Positions 33,656-41,007 of a stretch of DNA of 41,007 nucleotides are shown here, in pieces. The notes below the pieces were generated by a model that worked only from the letters and a program-made list of their open reading frames with translations, was not told the DNA's origin and did no database searches. Numbering within the stretch: position 1 is the first letter of the stretch; each line of letters opens with the position of its first letter. This stretch comes from a bacterium (GTDB lineage: Bacteria; Bacillota_I; Bacilli_A; RFN20; CAG-826): positions 3,357 through 44,363 of the forward strand of contig JAHZFY010000001.1 of NCBI GenBank assembly GCA_019421105.1, given 5' to 3'. The translations under genes were made by a program, and so were the position numbers.

Positions 33656-34705
33656 ATGGATAAGCAAGCAATATATAAAGATAGAAAAAAGCGTTTGATT
33701 TCTAATTGTGCTATTTTATCTATATTTTTTGCCATCTTAGTTACGTTCGTTTTAGTTATTTCATGGCTATATAACGATTCGTTTATATTTAATATTGTCA
33801 TAACTATTTTGATGTCGATATTAAGCTTATTAATGGTTTATGTAATCGTTATAAATCTATGCCTTAATCTTAACCTTTTTAAATATGATGAAAACGATGA
33901 TTATGATAAATGTATTCAATTATTAAATCTTTACATGCGAGTACCTTTAGTTTCTAAACAAAAATTAAATGCTGTTATCGCAAGTTATTATTTATACAAA
34001 GATGATTTAGAAAAATATAATCATCACTATTCATTAATAAACAACCCATCAATTTTAAAATCAGTTGGATTTTTCCAAACACTTGTTTTATTAAAACAAA
34101 AAGATTTTGAAACAGCTAAAAAGACATATATTGAATATAAAAATTTGTATATTAATAATAAGTCATTAGAAGTTTCTATTTCATTGCAAGCACTAAGATT
34201 ATTGTTTTTACAAATTGAAAGCGGCGAAGAAAAAAGCGAATTAGTCAATTTAAAAAATACCATCAACCTTCCTATTTTTAATGAAGCAGTCGATGATATT
34301 AAAGGACCGATTCGAATTGAATATGTTGAACCACAAATCGCAAATGATAAAGATCCAAAAAATAACAAATATTTGATACTATCTATCTCATTAATTATCT
34401 TATCTATTTTAAGTATTGTATTTACTTTATTTACGATGTTTATAATTTATTATAATGCATCGGCCACTAACCCTGATGTAAATCCATTGGGTGGTTCTTG
34501 GGTAGGATTTATTTATGTGATTTTGCCGATTGTATCAATAATTTATGGCATTATAAAAAAAGCATATAGTAAAAAATATAAAGTTGGTGCAAATATTGTT
34601 TTTGGCATTGTTTGTATGATTGCGGTTTTGATTTTAACCGCTACTGGATTTACTAAATTAGATGATACATCTTCTAGTTTGATTATGGTTTTAATGTTAT
34701 TATAA
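33656..34705 (+). CDS. Membrane protein with central helical domain, 349 aa
   Basis: Two membrane helices at the N-terminus (about 13-38 and 43-70) are followed by a soluble, TPR-like helical part (about 78-235; YYLYKDDLEKYNHHYSL, then LVLLKQKDFETAKKTYIEY), and three more helices toward the C-terminus (about 238-265, 280-300 and 305-328). No family is recognised. The soluble part may bind another protein. There is no ribosome site at the ATG. It is followed after four bases by the nitrilase-family gene, so the two are probably co-transcribed. Confidence 0.75.
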   Translation: MDKQAIYKDRKKRLISNCAILSIFFAILVTFVLVISWLYNDSFIFNIVITILMSILSLLMVYVIVINLCLNLNLFKYDENDDYDKCIQLLNLYMRVPLVSKQKLNAVIASYYLYKDDLEKYNHHYSLINNPSILKSVGFFQTLVLLKQKDFETAKKTYIEYKNLYINNKSLEVSISLQALRLLFLQIESGEEKSELVNLKNTINLPIFNEAVDDIKGPIRIEYVEPQIANDKDPKNNKYLILSISLIILSILSIVFTLFTMFIIYYNASATNPDVNPLGGSWVGFIYVILPIVSIIYGIIKKAYSKKYKVGANIVFGIVCMIAVLILTATGFTKLDDTSSSLIMVLMLL

Positions 34706-34709
34706 ACGC

Positions 34710-35483
34710 ATGAAACATATTCAAGTTGGCATTTTACAATTCAATGTTTTAAAAAATGTTTTTGCCAATATTGAAATTATCGACAAATTAATCGGCACGA
34801 AAAATGCCGATTTATTTGTATTGAGTGAATTGTGTGATATTGGTTATTTGTTTAAGGATAAGCATCAATTATATTCTTCATCATTTAAAATCGATCAACA
34901 TCCTTTAATTAATTATTTAAAAGAAAAATCAAAAGTTAAACATTGTGCTTTTCTTTTTGGTTTTGTTCATAAAGATGGAAACTATGCTTACAATAGTGTT
35001 GGGTTTATTGAACAAGGAGAATTAAAAACGATATATCATAAAAAGCATTTAACCGATTATGAAAAACAATTCTTTTCTAAAGATGATAATGTCTACTCAA
35101 TTGTAAATATAGGTGGTGTAAATATTGGTATAAATATATGCTTTGATATATGGTTTCCTTTAGATATTCAACGATTACTTTTAGATGGCGCAGAGGTTAT
35201 CTTTACCGCTGCTAGTTTTGGGGGGTCTCAAACAATTAAAATATGTCAAGCTCGAGCCATTGAAAATCAAATTCCATTGATATTAGCAAATAGAATTGGA
35301 GAAGAAACAGGGGAATTTAAAGCCACATTTATAGGTAATAGTGGTATCATATCTAGTAAGGGTGAATTTATGGTTAATCTTAATAAAGCAAAAGATTGTA
35401 AAATATTTGATTTGAAAATTGACGAAATACATAATCCTATATGTAAAGACTATATTAATGAGATAAAAAAACAATATGAATGA
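34710..35483 (+). CDS. Carbon-nitrogen hydrolase (nitrilase superfamily), 257 aa
   Basis: The three catalytic residues of the superfamily are present: E40 in VLSELCDIGYLF, K111 in YHKKHL and C144 in GINICFDIWFP. The length of 257 suits the omega-amidase/carbon-nitrogen hydrolase branch that hydrolyses amides rather than nitriles. It is cytoplasmic. It starts four bases after the membrane protein gene without a clear ribosome site and is followed by the DUF5714-like gene, whose start lies nine bases after the stop. It is the only complete gene in the window that ends in TGA. The substrate is unknown. Confidence 0.92.
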   Translation: MKHIQVGILQFNVLKNVFANIEIIDKLIGTKNADLFVLSELCDIGYLFKDKHQLYSSSFKIDQHPLINYLKEKSKVKHCAFLFGFVHKDGNYAYNSVGFIEQGELKTIYHKKHLTDYEKQFFSKDDNVYSIVNIGGVNIGINICFDIWFPLDIQRLLLDGAEVIFTAASFGGSQTIKICQARAIENQIPLILANRIGEETGEFKATFIGNSGIISSKGEFMVNLNKAKDCKIFDLKIDEIHNPICKDYINEIKKQYE

Positions 35484-35491
35484 GGTGGGCT

Positions 35492-36070
35492 ATGAAAAAG
35501 ATATATACTTTAGAAGAAAAATACGAATTAATATTAAAAAAATTAAAACAAAGTACATCAAAAAATCCAGTTGATGTCGCTGTTAGTGTTATGAATGAAG
35601 ATTTTGTTTCTATGCATGGACCTGAGCATCATTTAATTGACGGAGGTTCATTTTTAACAGCTTACAAAAATGCAGGTGGACAAATCGATTTAGATAAAGC
35701 TTTAGATGAATTAATTAAAAGAAGTAAGATGATGCCTGGCGGCATGTGTGGATTATGGGGAGTATGTGGCTCTATCACAAGTGTTGGAGCAGCTTTATCG
35801 ATTATTAACGAGGTAGGACCTTTAACAAATAATGAGAACTATAAAAGGCAAATGGAATTTACAAGTCACGTTTTAGAAAAAATGTCTAAACTAGGCGGCC
35901 CTAGATGTTGTAAAAGAAATTGTTATTTGTCATTAAGCAACGCTGCCAGCTTTATAAAATTAAATTATGGCATCGATATGGAAGTAAGTTTGATTCAGTG
36001 TGACTTTAGCAATAAAAATTCGCAGTGTATAAAGGATAAATGTCCTTTCTATAATGAAAAAGAAGAATAG
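35492..36070 (+). CDS. Cysteine-rich DUF5714-like protein, 192 aa
   Basis: A longer ORF begins at 35480, but GAGGTGG just before the ATG at 35492 favours the shorter start. The protein has the pattern I associate with DUF5714: MHGPEHHLIDGG, then MPGGMCGLWGVCGSITSVG, then GGPRCCKRNCYLSL, and a C-terminal cluster CDFSNKNSQCIKDKCPFY. At least eight cysteines are grouped, which suggests metal or iron-sulfur binding, though this is not shown. It is cytoplasmic. The function of the family is unknown. It ends the nitrilase operon, with a terminator overlapping its stop. Confidence 0.8.
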   Translation: MKKIYTLEEKYELILKKLKQSTSKNPVDVAVSVMNEDFVSMHGPEHHLIDGGSFLTAYKNAGGQIDLDKALDELIKRSKMMPGGMCGLWGVCGSITSVGAALSIINEVGPLTNNENYKRQMEFTSHVLEKMSKLGGPRCCKRNCYLSLSNAASFIKLNYGIDMEVSLIQCDFSNKNSQCIKDKCPFYNEKEE

Positions 36071-36088
36071 TTTACTATTCTTTTTTTA
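36063..36088 (+). terminator. Rho-independent terminator after the DUF5714-like gene
   Basis: An eight-base-pair stem (AAGAATAG with CTATTCTT, four-base loop) is followed by a run of T. It includes the stop codon at 36068-36070. Confidence 0.85.
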
Positions 36089-36172
36089 TATTTTTAAAAA
36101 AATATTGAAAAAAACATAAAATAGTTTTACATTTTTACTCATAAATTACTTTATCCAAAAGGAGGATATTGC

Positions 36173-37681
36173 ATGAATAAAGCAAAACTTGGTTTTCTTT
36201 TAACCATAAGTGTTTTTGCTATAGGAGCTGTTACTGTTGGTGCTTTAGCTTACAACAATCATCAGTATGTTGAAAAAGTTAATGGCACAGATTGTAATTT
36301 CTTTTTTAGAGACTCACTTAAACCAACATTAGATGAACATGGAAATGGAACATCTACACTTAAAACCTTAAAATTAGCTTACACGAAGGCTGAAGCTTCT
36401 AGTAAGGGACACGTCGTTTTAAACGATGGTGGCACAATGGGCACAGATGGCACTAAATATGACGCTACTACAGGTGTTGGCAGCGTTGTAAACGGTTTAT
36501 TTGGTGTCAAAGTTATTTTCACTGCTGATCCAGGCGCTAAATTAGTTTTATACACAACTTATTTGGATTCAACAACTTTTGATGGAACACGCATTGAATT
36601 AACTTCTAATGAAGCAGTTAGCTTAATGCATAGTGATTATCATGATGAATTATTGCCTAGATATTTCCAATTAAAAGCCGAAGGCGGGAAAGTTGAAATA
36701 AAAGGTGTATCTTTAGATTGCACTACAAAAACTAGAGATATAAATTTATCAACAGTTACTAAAGTTTGGAATGGTACTTACACATATACGAACTATGATT
36801 ATGGAATTGAAAACGAAACATCAACTCAAACTATTACCTTAACTCATAATAAGGAAAAAGATATCTATGTTTTAAATTACCCAGAATACAATCCAGATAG
36901 CGGAATGGTTGAAATGATCAATTTGTATGCTGCTGCAGATATGAATCCAGAATTATTATTTGTTAAGGATTTAAATGATGCATTTGCAACAGGCGCAGAT
37001 GTTTATAAATCCACCTCTTTTAGCGGTGATCAAGTCACAATAGATACTGAAGATTGGGCGATTACTTCTAGTTTTGAAGGAACACCTTACGTTGAAGCAA
37101 CATCTATTGACATTGAAGCAACTAATGGAACTGAAGCAAATAAAGTTGGAGACACTTTAAATTTTAAAGCCAAAGTATCGCCTTATGGTTATACTTCCAC
37201 AGTTAATTGGACAGTTGAAGGTGATGGATTTGAAATATCTAAAACAAATGGTACAAAAAATGATGAAGTGATTATTAAATCTATAAAAGATGGTGGTTCT
37301 GCAGTACTTAAAGCAGAAATTGATGGAAAAGTAGATCAAATTACAGTTACAACTAAAAATTCATCAACCGTCCCTACATTCCCAGATGAACTTGTTGGTG
37401 ATTGGGAATTCAATGATTCTATGGATGCCGGGTATATTTTAAACGCTACTTTTACTTCAACAAGTGTTCATTTAACCGAGTCTATGTTTGGGGTTGACAA
37501 ATTATATATATTAAACGATATTTCATCAAACACAAATGGTGTTTTAACGTTTACTTATACAGGAGAAGACGGATATGGAGATGTTGTTTTTAGTTACGAT
37601 GGAACCGATTTAATTCTAGTTTCTGAAGAAGAAGGTCTTACATATAATCTTTTTGATGATGCAGTAGGAGTTAAACTTTAA
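36173..37681 (+). CDS. Secreted surface protein with Ig-like domain, 502 aa
   Basis: A signal peptide of about 27 residues (basic start, then a hydrophobic stretch ending near ALAYN) directs export; there is no lipobox. The N-terminal ~200 residues are beta-rich and contain a Thr/Gly-rich stretch. Residues ~305-400 look like a bacterial Ig-like (Big_2) domain: EATSIDIEATNG, NFKAKVSPYGYTSTVNWTV, KDGGSAVLKAEIDG. A third beta region finishes it. No anchor motif was seen. AAAAGGAGG lies eight bases before the ATG. The two genes after it also encode surface proteins, so the three may build one surface structure. Function unknown. Confidence 0.82.
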   Translation: MNKAKLGFLLTISVFAIGAVTVGALAYNNHQYVEKVNGTDCNFFFRDSLKPTLDEHGNGTSTLKTLKLAYTKAEASSKGHVVLNDGGTMGTDGTKYDATTGVGSVVNGLFGVKVIFTADPGAKLVLYTTYLDSTTFDGTRIELTSNEAVSLMHSDYHDELLPRYFQLKAEGGKVEIKGVSLDCTTKTRDINLSTVTKVWNGTYTYTNYDYGIENETSTQTITLTHNKEKDIYVLNYPEYNPDSGMVEMINLYAAADMNPELLFVKDLNDAFATGADVYKSTSFSGDQVTIDTEDWAITSSFEGTPYVEATSIDIEATNGTEANKVGDTLNFKAKVSPYGYTSTVNWTVEGDGFEISKTNGTKNDEVIIKSIKDGGSAVLKAEIDGKVDQITVTTKNSSTVPTFPDELVGDWEFNDSMDAGYILNATFTSTSVHLTESMFGVDKLYILNDISSNTNGVLTFTYTGEDGYGDVVFSYDGTDLILVSEEEGLTYNLFDDAVGVKL

Positions 37682-37686
37682 TAATT

Positions 37687-38520
37687 ATGAAAAAATCTAT
37701 ATTATTATCCTTGTTTTTACCTTTAGTTGTATCGTGTGCTACTAATCCTGTTAGCAGTACACTTACAACAACTGATACAATTGACACAACAACGACTACA
37801 TCTGAAGTCGAAGAATTTAAATCTCATTGGGGCGTAAAAGAAGTTGAAGAAGCTATAGAAGCATCTATTAAATTTGATATTCCATATTTTTACGCTCCTA
37901 AATACGTTGCTAATGCAACAGTGGATGCATTTAATGATCCAACATTAGAATTATACTTTTTAGGTTTTAAAGAAGAAGAAACCATTGTAAAAGCCGAGGC
38001 ATATGCTAATGTATGCAAGGCAAGTGGTTATGAAGTCGACTTTAAAACCAATACATACGAAGGCGTTGAGTATGATGTTTATTTTGCTACAACAAAAATG
38101 AACGATGATTTTGAAATTCAACTACAAATCGTCCATGGAAAAACTGGAGCAGATGAATATGGTGTTGCTGTCAACGCTACAATTTGTGTTATTGTTGATG
38201 GAACTTCCTTCCCAACAAAACTTGTTGAACATTATTTTGGCTATTCCATCCCTGTTCTAGAGAAAGATTATTTCACGTATTATGGTGAAGTTGGTATCCA
38301 AAATGATACCATTGTTGGTTACATTGAACTTCAAAATGCTCAAGAAAGAGATGAGGACGAATATTATAACCTTGTTAAAGCTGCTGGATATCAAATTGAT
38401 GATACAAATTACTATGATTATGGATATGTATGTTTAAGCAGCGATGGCGGCCATTTTTTACAATTTATGTATATTGATAATGTTATAATGATATTTACAT
38501 TTAAAAATGTATCTATGTAG
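37687..38520 (+). CDS. Lipoprotein of unknown function, 277 aa
   Basis: The signal peptide has lipobox LVVSC (Cys17) and a long Ser/Thr tether up to about residue 38. The rest contains two similar halves: ATVDAFNDPTLELYFLGF with YANVCKASGYEVDF in the first, and NAQERDEDEYYNLVKAAGYQIDD in the second. This suggests a duplicated alpha/beta unit. No family is recognised. The only ribosome site, AGGAG, lies about 16 bases upstream inside the previous gene, so translation may depend on that gene. Confidence 0.8.
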   Translation: MKKSILLSLFLPLVVSCATNPVSSTLTTTDTIDTTTTTSEVEEFKSHWGVKEVEEAIEASIKFDIPYFYAPKYVANATVDAFNDPTLELYFLGFKEEETIVKAEAYANVCKASGYEVDFKTNTYEGVEYDVYFATTKMNDDFEIQLQIVHGKTGADEYGVAVNATICVIVDGTSFPTKLVEHYFGYSIPVLEKDYFTYYGEVGIQNDTIVGYIELQNAQERDEDEYYNLVKAAGYQIDDTNYYDYGYVCLSSDGGHFLQFMYIDNVIMIFTFKNVSM

Positions 38521-38534
38521 GAAGGCAATTAAAC

Positions 38535-40355
38535 ATGAAAAAAACTACGTTATTAATTTTAAGTGCTGCGATGATGATGATTGTTGGATGCGCTCCAACT
38601 GGAAGTGGCACTGATACAAGTTCTGATTCTGGAAACTCAACAATGACTTCTACTTTATCGTGGAAAGTCACATTTCACATCTTTGAAAATGAGACTAAAG
38701 TTGTGGATGTTGTAAATAATCATACAGTGGATAATTATATACCTGAGCCACGAGAAGGATACAACTTTGTTGGTTGGTACACCAATGAAGAATATTCTTT
38801 AGTTTATGATTTCAACACAAAAGTAGTAGCAGATTTAGATTTATACGCAAAATGGCTTGAAGAAGGAGAAAAGATAACCACTCAGGTTTTAAAAGATGCA
38901 TTAAATCAAGACTATACTAATTCAACCGTATGGCAATATCAAAGCGGTGTAGGTGATGAATTTATCGTCAATAACATTGATGGATATAGCGTTACTCAAA
39001 CAGCTTTAGATGGATTAGGACAAAGAGATTTCTTATTCTATCATGATTATAATGGTGAATCTCATCAATATTGGTATGAAGAATCTTTAGGTGGAGCTTG
39101 GATAAGACAAGGCATCAAATTTAGTGATGGAACATACGCTATTTATGATGTAGATCGCATTTATTGGACTCCAATGTATTCTTTCCCAATCATTGAAAAA
39201 CACGCTGATTTATTTACATACGCTGGCGGTGGAGCTTTCAATTTAACAGATGCAGCAGGTATTCAAACATTATTAGATGATGGATTATTTGTTAACGTTT
39301 GGGATAATGACATCGCTCAAGTTATCGTTTATTTAAATGATGCAAAAACAATGGTTAAGGAAATTAGAACTTACGACTCTTTAGATCCTATAAATCCTAA
39401 CTATACAAGAACTCAACTATTTGATATTGGTAATACATCTTTAATCGATGTTGATTTACCTGAAGCACCAAATGAAAGCAATGTGAAAACATATTATGAA
39501 TGGAAAGGTATAGAAGAACCAATATACACAGAAATTGAATCTATTAACTTAGGATTTGTCGATGAAACAGTTACATCTATTAATTTAGATAAAGAATTAG
39601 AATTAAAATACGAATTAAACCCAACAAATCCTGGCCGTAAAGACTTAGAATTTATTGTTAATGGCGTTAAAGATGGCATTAAAGTTAACTATTCTTTCAC
39701 GCCAAATCAATTAGTGGTTCACGGCAATATTGCAGGAACATACAAAATTAAAATACATGATAAAATCAGCGATGTTTATTCAAATGAAGTAACAGTAGTG
39801 GTTAATGATACTGCTGAAAGCAAGTTTACAAATGCTTTATACGATTTATCATTTGAAGATAATGGTCTTTATTATGAAATGATAAATAATATTGAGAATA
39901 GTAAAAAAGCTACATATGTTACTTCTGATGAAGAAGTTGAAGTAAGCGCTTGTATGTATGGAGACAATCCTAAGCTAGATATGTTGACAAACGCTGCTAT
40001 ATTTGGAGTTAATCAAACTGTCAATACAGGTCCTTTAACTTTAGATTTAACATTAGATACTGAAGTTAACGCATTAAGTTTTACATACGGTGTCTTATTT
40101 GAAAATCAAGTTAGCAATGCAAGAAGCAAAAACATGTTTGTAGCAAAAGTATTAACATCTAATGATGGCGTTACTTATGATAATGTTATTGATTGGACTG
40201 ATGATTTTATTAACAATGTTCACGCTAAAGGATTATCTAGACAAGATGTTGAACTTGGAGTTAATACAAAACACGTTAGAATTCAATTTGAAAGCAAATT
40301 CATCGGTAAAGGATTTGAAGTGGCGATGAATTCGTTTGGGTTATATCTAGAATAA
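38535..40355 (+). CDS. Lipoprotein with InlB-type repeat, 606 aa
   Basis: The lipobox MIVGC gives a lipidated Cys19, followed by a Gly/Ser/Thr tether. Residues ~45-108 match one Listeria-Bacteroides (InlB B) repeat, with EGYNFVGWYTNEEYSLVYDF and the ending LDLYAKW. The central part (about 110-320) is beta-rich and Tyr/Trp-rich; an Ig-like segment lies near 335-435. The last ~170 residues look like a jelly-roll that could bind carbohydrate. GGAAGG precedes the ATG. It is probably an adhesin-like or glycan-binding surface protein. It ends at a bidirectional terminator. Confidence 0.85.
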   Translation: MKKTTLLILSAAMMMIVGCAPTGSGTDTSSDSGNSTMTSTLSWKVTFHIFENETKVVDVVNNHTVDNYIPEPREGYNFVGWYTNEEYSLVYDFNTKVVADLDLYAKWLEEGEKITTQVLKDALNQDYTNSTVWQYQSGVGDEFIVNNIDGYSVTQTALDGLGQRDFLFYHDYNGESHQYWYEESLGGAWIRQGIKFSDGTYAIYDVDRIYWTPMYSFPIIEKHADLFTYAGGGAFNLTDAAGIQTLLDDGLFVNVWDNDIAQVIVYLNDAKTMVKEIRTYDSLDPINPNYTRTQLFDIGNTSLIDVDLPEAPNESNVKTYYEWKGIEEPIYTEIESINLGFVDETVTSINLDKELELKYELNPTNPGRKDLEFIVNGVKDGIKVNYSFTPNQLVVHGNIAGTYKIKIHDKISDVYSNEVTVVVNDTAESKFTNALYDLSFEDNGLYYEMINNIENSKKATYVTSDEEVEVSACMYGDNPKLDMLTNAAIFGVNQTVNTGPLTLDLTLDTEVNALSFTYGVLFENQVSNARSKNMFVAKVLTSNDGVTYDNVIDWTDDFINNVHAKGLSRQDVELGVNTKHVRIQFESKFIGKGFEVAMNSFGLYLE

Positions 40356-40376
40356 TTTCTATTATCAAAACAACAA

Positions 40377-40404
40377 AAAAACACGAGATTTGTCTCGTGT
40401 TTTT
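40377..40404. terminator. Bidirectional terminator between convergent genes
   Basis: A twelve-base-pair stem (40377-40388 with 40393-40404) with a four-base loop, A-rich on one side and T-rich on the other, separates the lipoprotein gene and the TM2 gene. Confidence 0.9.
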
Positions 40405-40419
40405 ATTGTTAACAATTAA

Positions 40420-40629
40420 TTACCAATTGCCAACGACGTTACCATCGGAATCTTTAAATGAACCGACTGCAATCATTATAAAGTCGACTATTGCACCAAT
40501 ACCTAATAAGCCACCAGTGAAGAGCCATAAAATGCCTGTACCAACTTTACCGACGTAGAAGCGATGGACGCCAATTGCGCCAAGGAAAAAGCAAAGCAAT
40601 AAGGCTGCAAGTCTAGATTTTCCTGACAT
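40420..40629 (-). CDS. TM2-domain protein, 69 aa
   Basis: This short protein is almost entirely a TM2 domain: two membrane helices joined by a turn with GVHRFYVGK, then GGLLGIGAIVDFIMI. AAAGGGG lies before the ATG. TM2 proteins are common in bacteria with no settled function; many carry a zinc ribbon in the same chain. Here the zinc ribbon is encoded separately by the divergent gene at 40807. Confidence 0.93.
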   Translation of the reverse strand: MSGKSRLAALLLCFFLGAIGVHRFYVGKVGTGILWLFTGGLLGIGAIVDFIMIAVGSFKDSDGNVVGNW

Positions 40630-40654
40630 ATTTGTATCCCCTTTCGTTGCTAAT

Positions 40655-40660
40655 ATTATA
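40655..40660 (-). promoter_or_regulatory. -10 box TATAAT of the TM2 gene
   Basis: A perfect TATAAT on the minus strand lies about 25 bases before the start codon. No good -35 was found at the expected spacing. Confidence 0.5.
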
Positions 40661-40716
40661 AATCATAATTAACCAATAATAAATAGTATTTTCTAATCAA
40701 TTAAGTTAAAAAAATA

Positions 40717-40746
40717 GTAACACGTTTCGTTAGAAGAATTTATAAT
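40717..40746 (+). promoter_or_regulatory. Promoter GTAACA-18-TATAAT of the zinc-ribbon gene
   Basis: GTAACA (40717-40722) and a perfect TATAAT (40741-40746) are 18 bases apart. The leader of about 54 bases contains a weak seven-base-pair hairpin (AAAGCAA at 40758-40764 with TTGCTTT at 40777-40783) followed by T, before AAGGAG at 40795. Confidence 0.65.
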
Positions 40747-40806
40747 AGTTAATACATAAAGCAAATACGTAAGATATTGCTTTTTAAATAGTTAAGGAGT
40801 TTAAAT

Positions 40807-41007
40807 ATGAAGTATTGTAAGTATTGTGGCAAAGAACTTGCTGATAATGTATCAGTTTGCCCTAATTGTGGCGCTGATTTAGGTATGGAAGCACAAAGCC
40901 AACCATCAATGAACAGTTTTAACAATAATACTCAAACTGTTTATACTGGATCTACTGCTGGTTGGGGAGTTTTAGGCTTTTTTGTTCCAATTGTTGGATT
41001 AATTTTA
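40807..41007 (+). CDS. Zinc-ribbon membrane protein, 3' truncated by the window edge
   Basis: The first 67 residues are visible. They open with a zinc ribbon, YCKYCGKE and VCPNCGADL, giving two CxxC pairs for one zinc. A polar Ser/Asn/Gln/Thr linker follows and a hydrophobic helix starts at about residue 52 (WGVLGFFVPIVG). AAGGAG lies six bases before the ATG. It is divergent from the TM2 gene. The remainder lies outside the window. The role is unknown. Confidence 0.85.
   Translation, partial: MKYCKYCGKELADNVSVCPNCGADLGMEAQSQPSMNSFNNNTQTVYTGSTAGWGVLGFFVPIVGLIL

Noticed and set aside
33315..33671. 118-residue ORF antisense to the alcohol dehydrogenase gene
   Set aside because: It is a shadow of a well-supported enzyme gene, has no ribosome site and resembles no protein.
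34701..34712. TATAAA before the nitrilase-family gene as a leaderless promoter
   Set aside because: Only three bases separate it from the ATG, so transcription would start inside the gene; co-transcription with the upstream gene is simpler.
35481..35483. TGA read as tryptophan
   Set aside because: Read-through would add only about ten residues overlapping the next gene's ribosome site, and no other gene in the window uses in-frame TGA.
1..41007. CRISPR arrays, tRNA/rRNA genes, insertion sequences, prophage or attachment sites
   Set aside because: No regularly spaced repeats, cloverleaf-like segments, transposase or integrase genes were found by eye.

Overview
The window is about 41 kb of AT-rich DNA from a Gram-positive-type (monoderm) bacterium. 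It probably comes from an uncultured member of the Bacilli/Mollicutes-related gut lineages. The case rests on strong AGGAGG-type ribosome binding sites, many lipobox lipoproteins, LMW-PTP, TM2 and zinc-ribbon proteins, and Bacillota-type sugar ABC importers; the lineage is my inference. The standard stop code applies. No gene is broken by an in-frame TGA, all tryptophans are TGG, and one gene (end 35483) stops at TGA. All other complete genes stop at TAA or TAG, so this is not a TGA=Trp mycoplasma code. No rRNA, tRNA, CRISPR array, insertion sequence or phage gene was seen.

Positions 1-10339 (+ strand) form a glycoside-utilisation locus. It holds the end of a sugar-binding protein, two overlapping permease genes, a GH30 lipoprotein, a cytoplasmic GH30, two related secreted OB-fold proteins and a third, surface-exposed GH30. 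The likely logic is extracellular cleavage by the surface GH30 enzymes, import by the ABC transporter, and final hydrolysis inside. The substrate is unknown; a beta-glucan or glucosylceramide is plausible from the family. The operon has no ATPase of its own.

Positions 10380-16706 hold assorted genes: gpsA coupled to a RES-domain gene, a 60-residue membrane peptide, an unknown protein, a large lipoprotein, a GGCT-fold protein and a class I methyltransferase-like protein. Several have a -10 box so close to the start codon that their mRNAs should be leaderless.

Positions 16766-28774 (- strand) form a maltodextrin/starch operon read from right to left: binding lipoprotein, MalF, MalG, surface GH13 amylase, an unusual MalK/MsmX-type ATPase with a long coiled-coil extension, two unknown lipoproteins and a pullulanase lipoprotein. 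Divergently, 29123-31334 encodes a four-TM protein and a cytoplasmic GH13 of the neopullulanase/cyclomaltodextrinase type, which would finish the imported maltodextrins. The ATPase could also energise the GH30-linked importer.

Positions 31336-36070 hold an LMW protein tyrosine phosphatase with a membrane protein, an iron-type alcohol dehydrogenase, a membrane protein, a nitrilase-family amidohydrolase and a cysteine-rich DUF5714-like protein. Positions 36173-40355 encode three consecutive surface proteins. The right edge has a TM2 protein divergent from a truncated zinc-ribbon protein.

Two cross-locus patterns stand out. Terminator-like hairpins sit directly before the Shine-Dalgarno sequence inside glycan operons at three places. 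At least four genes have promoters that imply leaderless transcripts.
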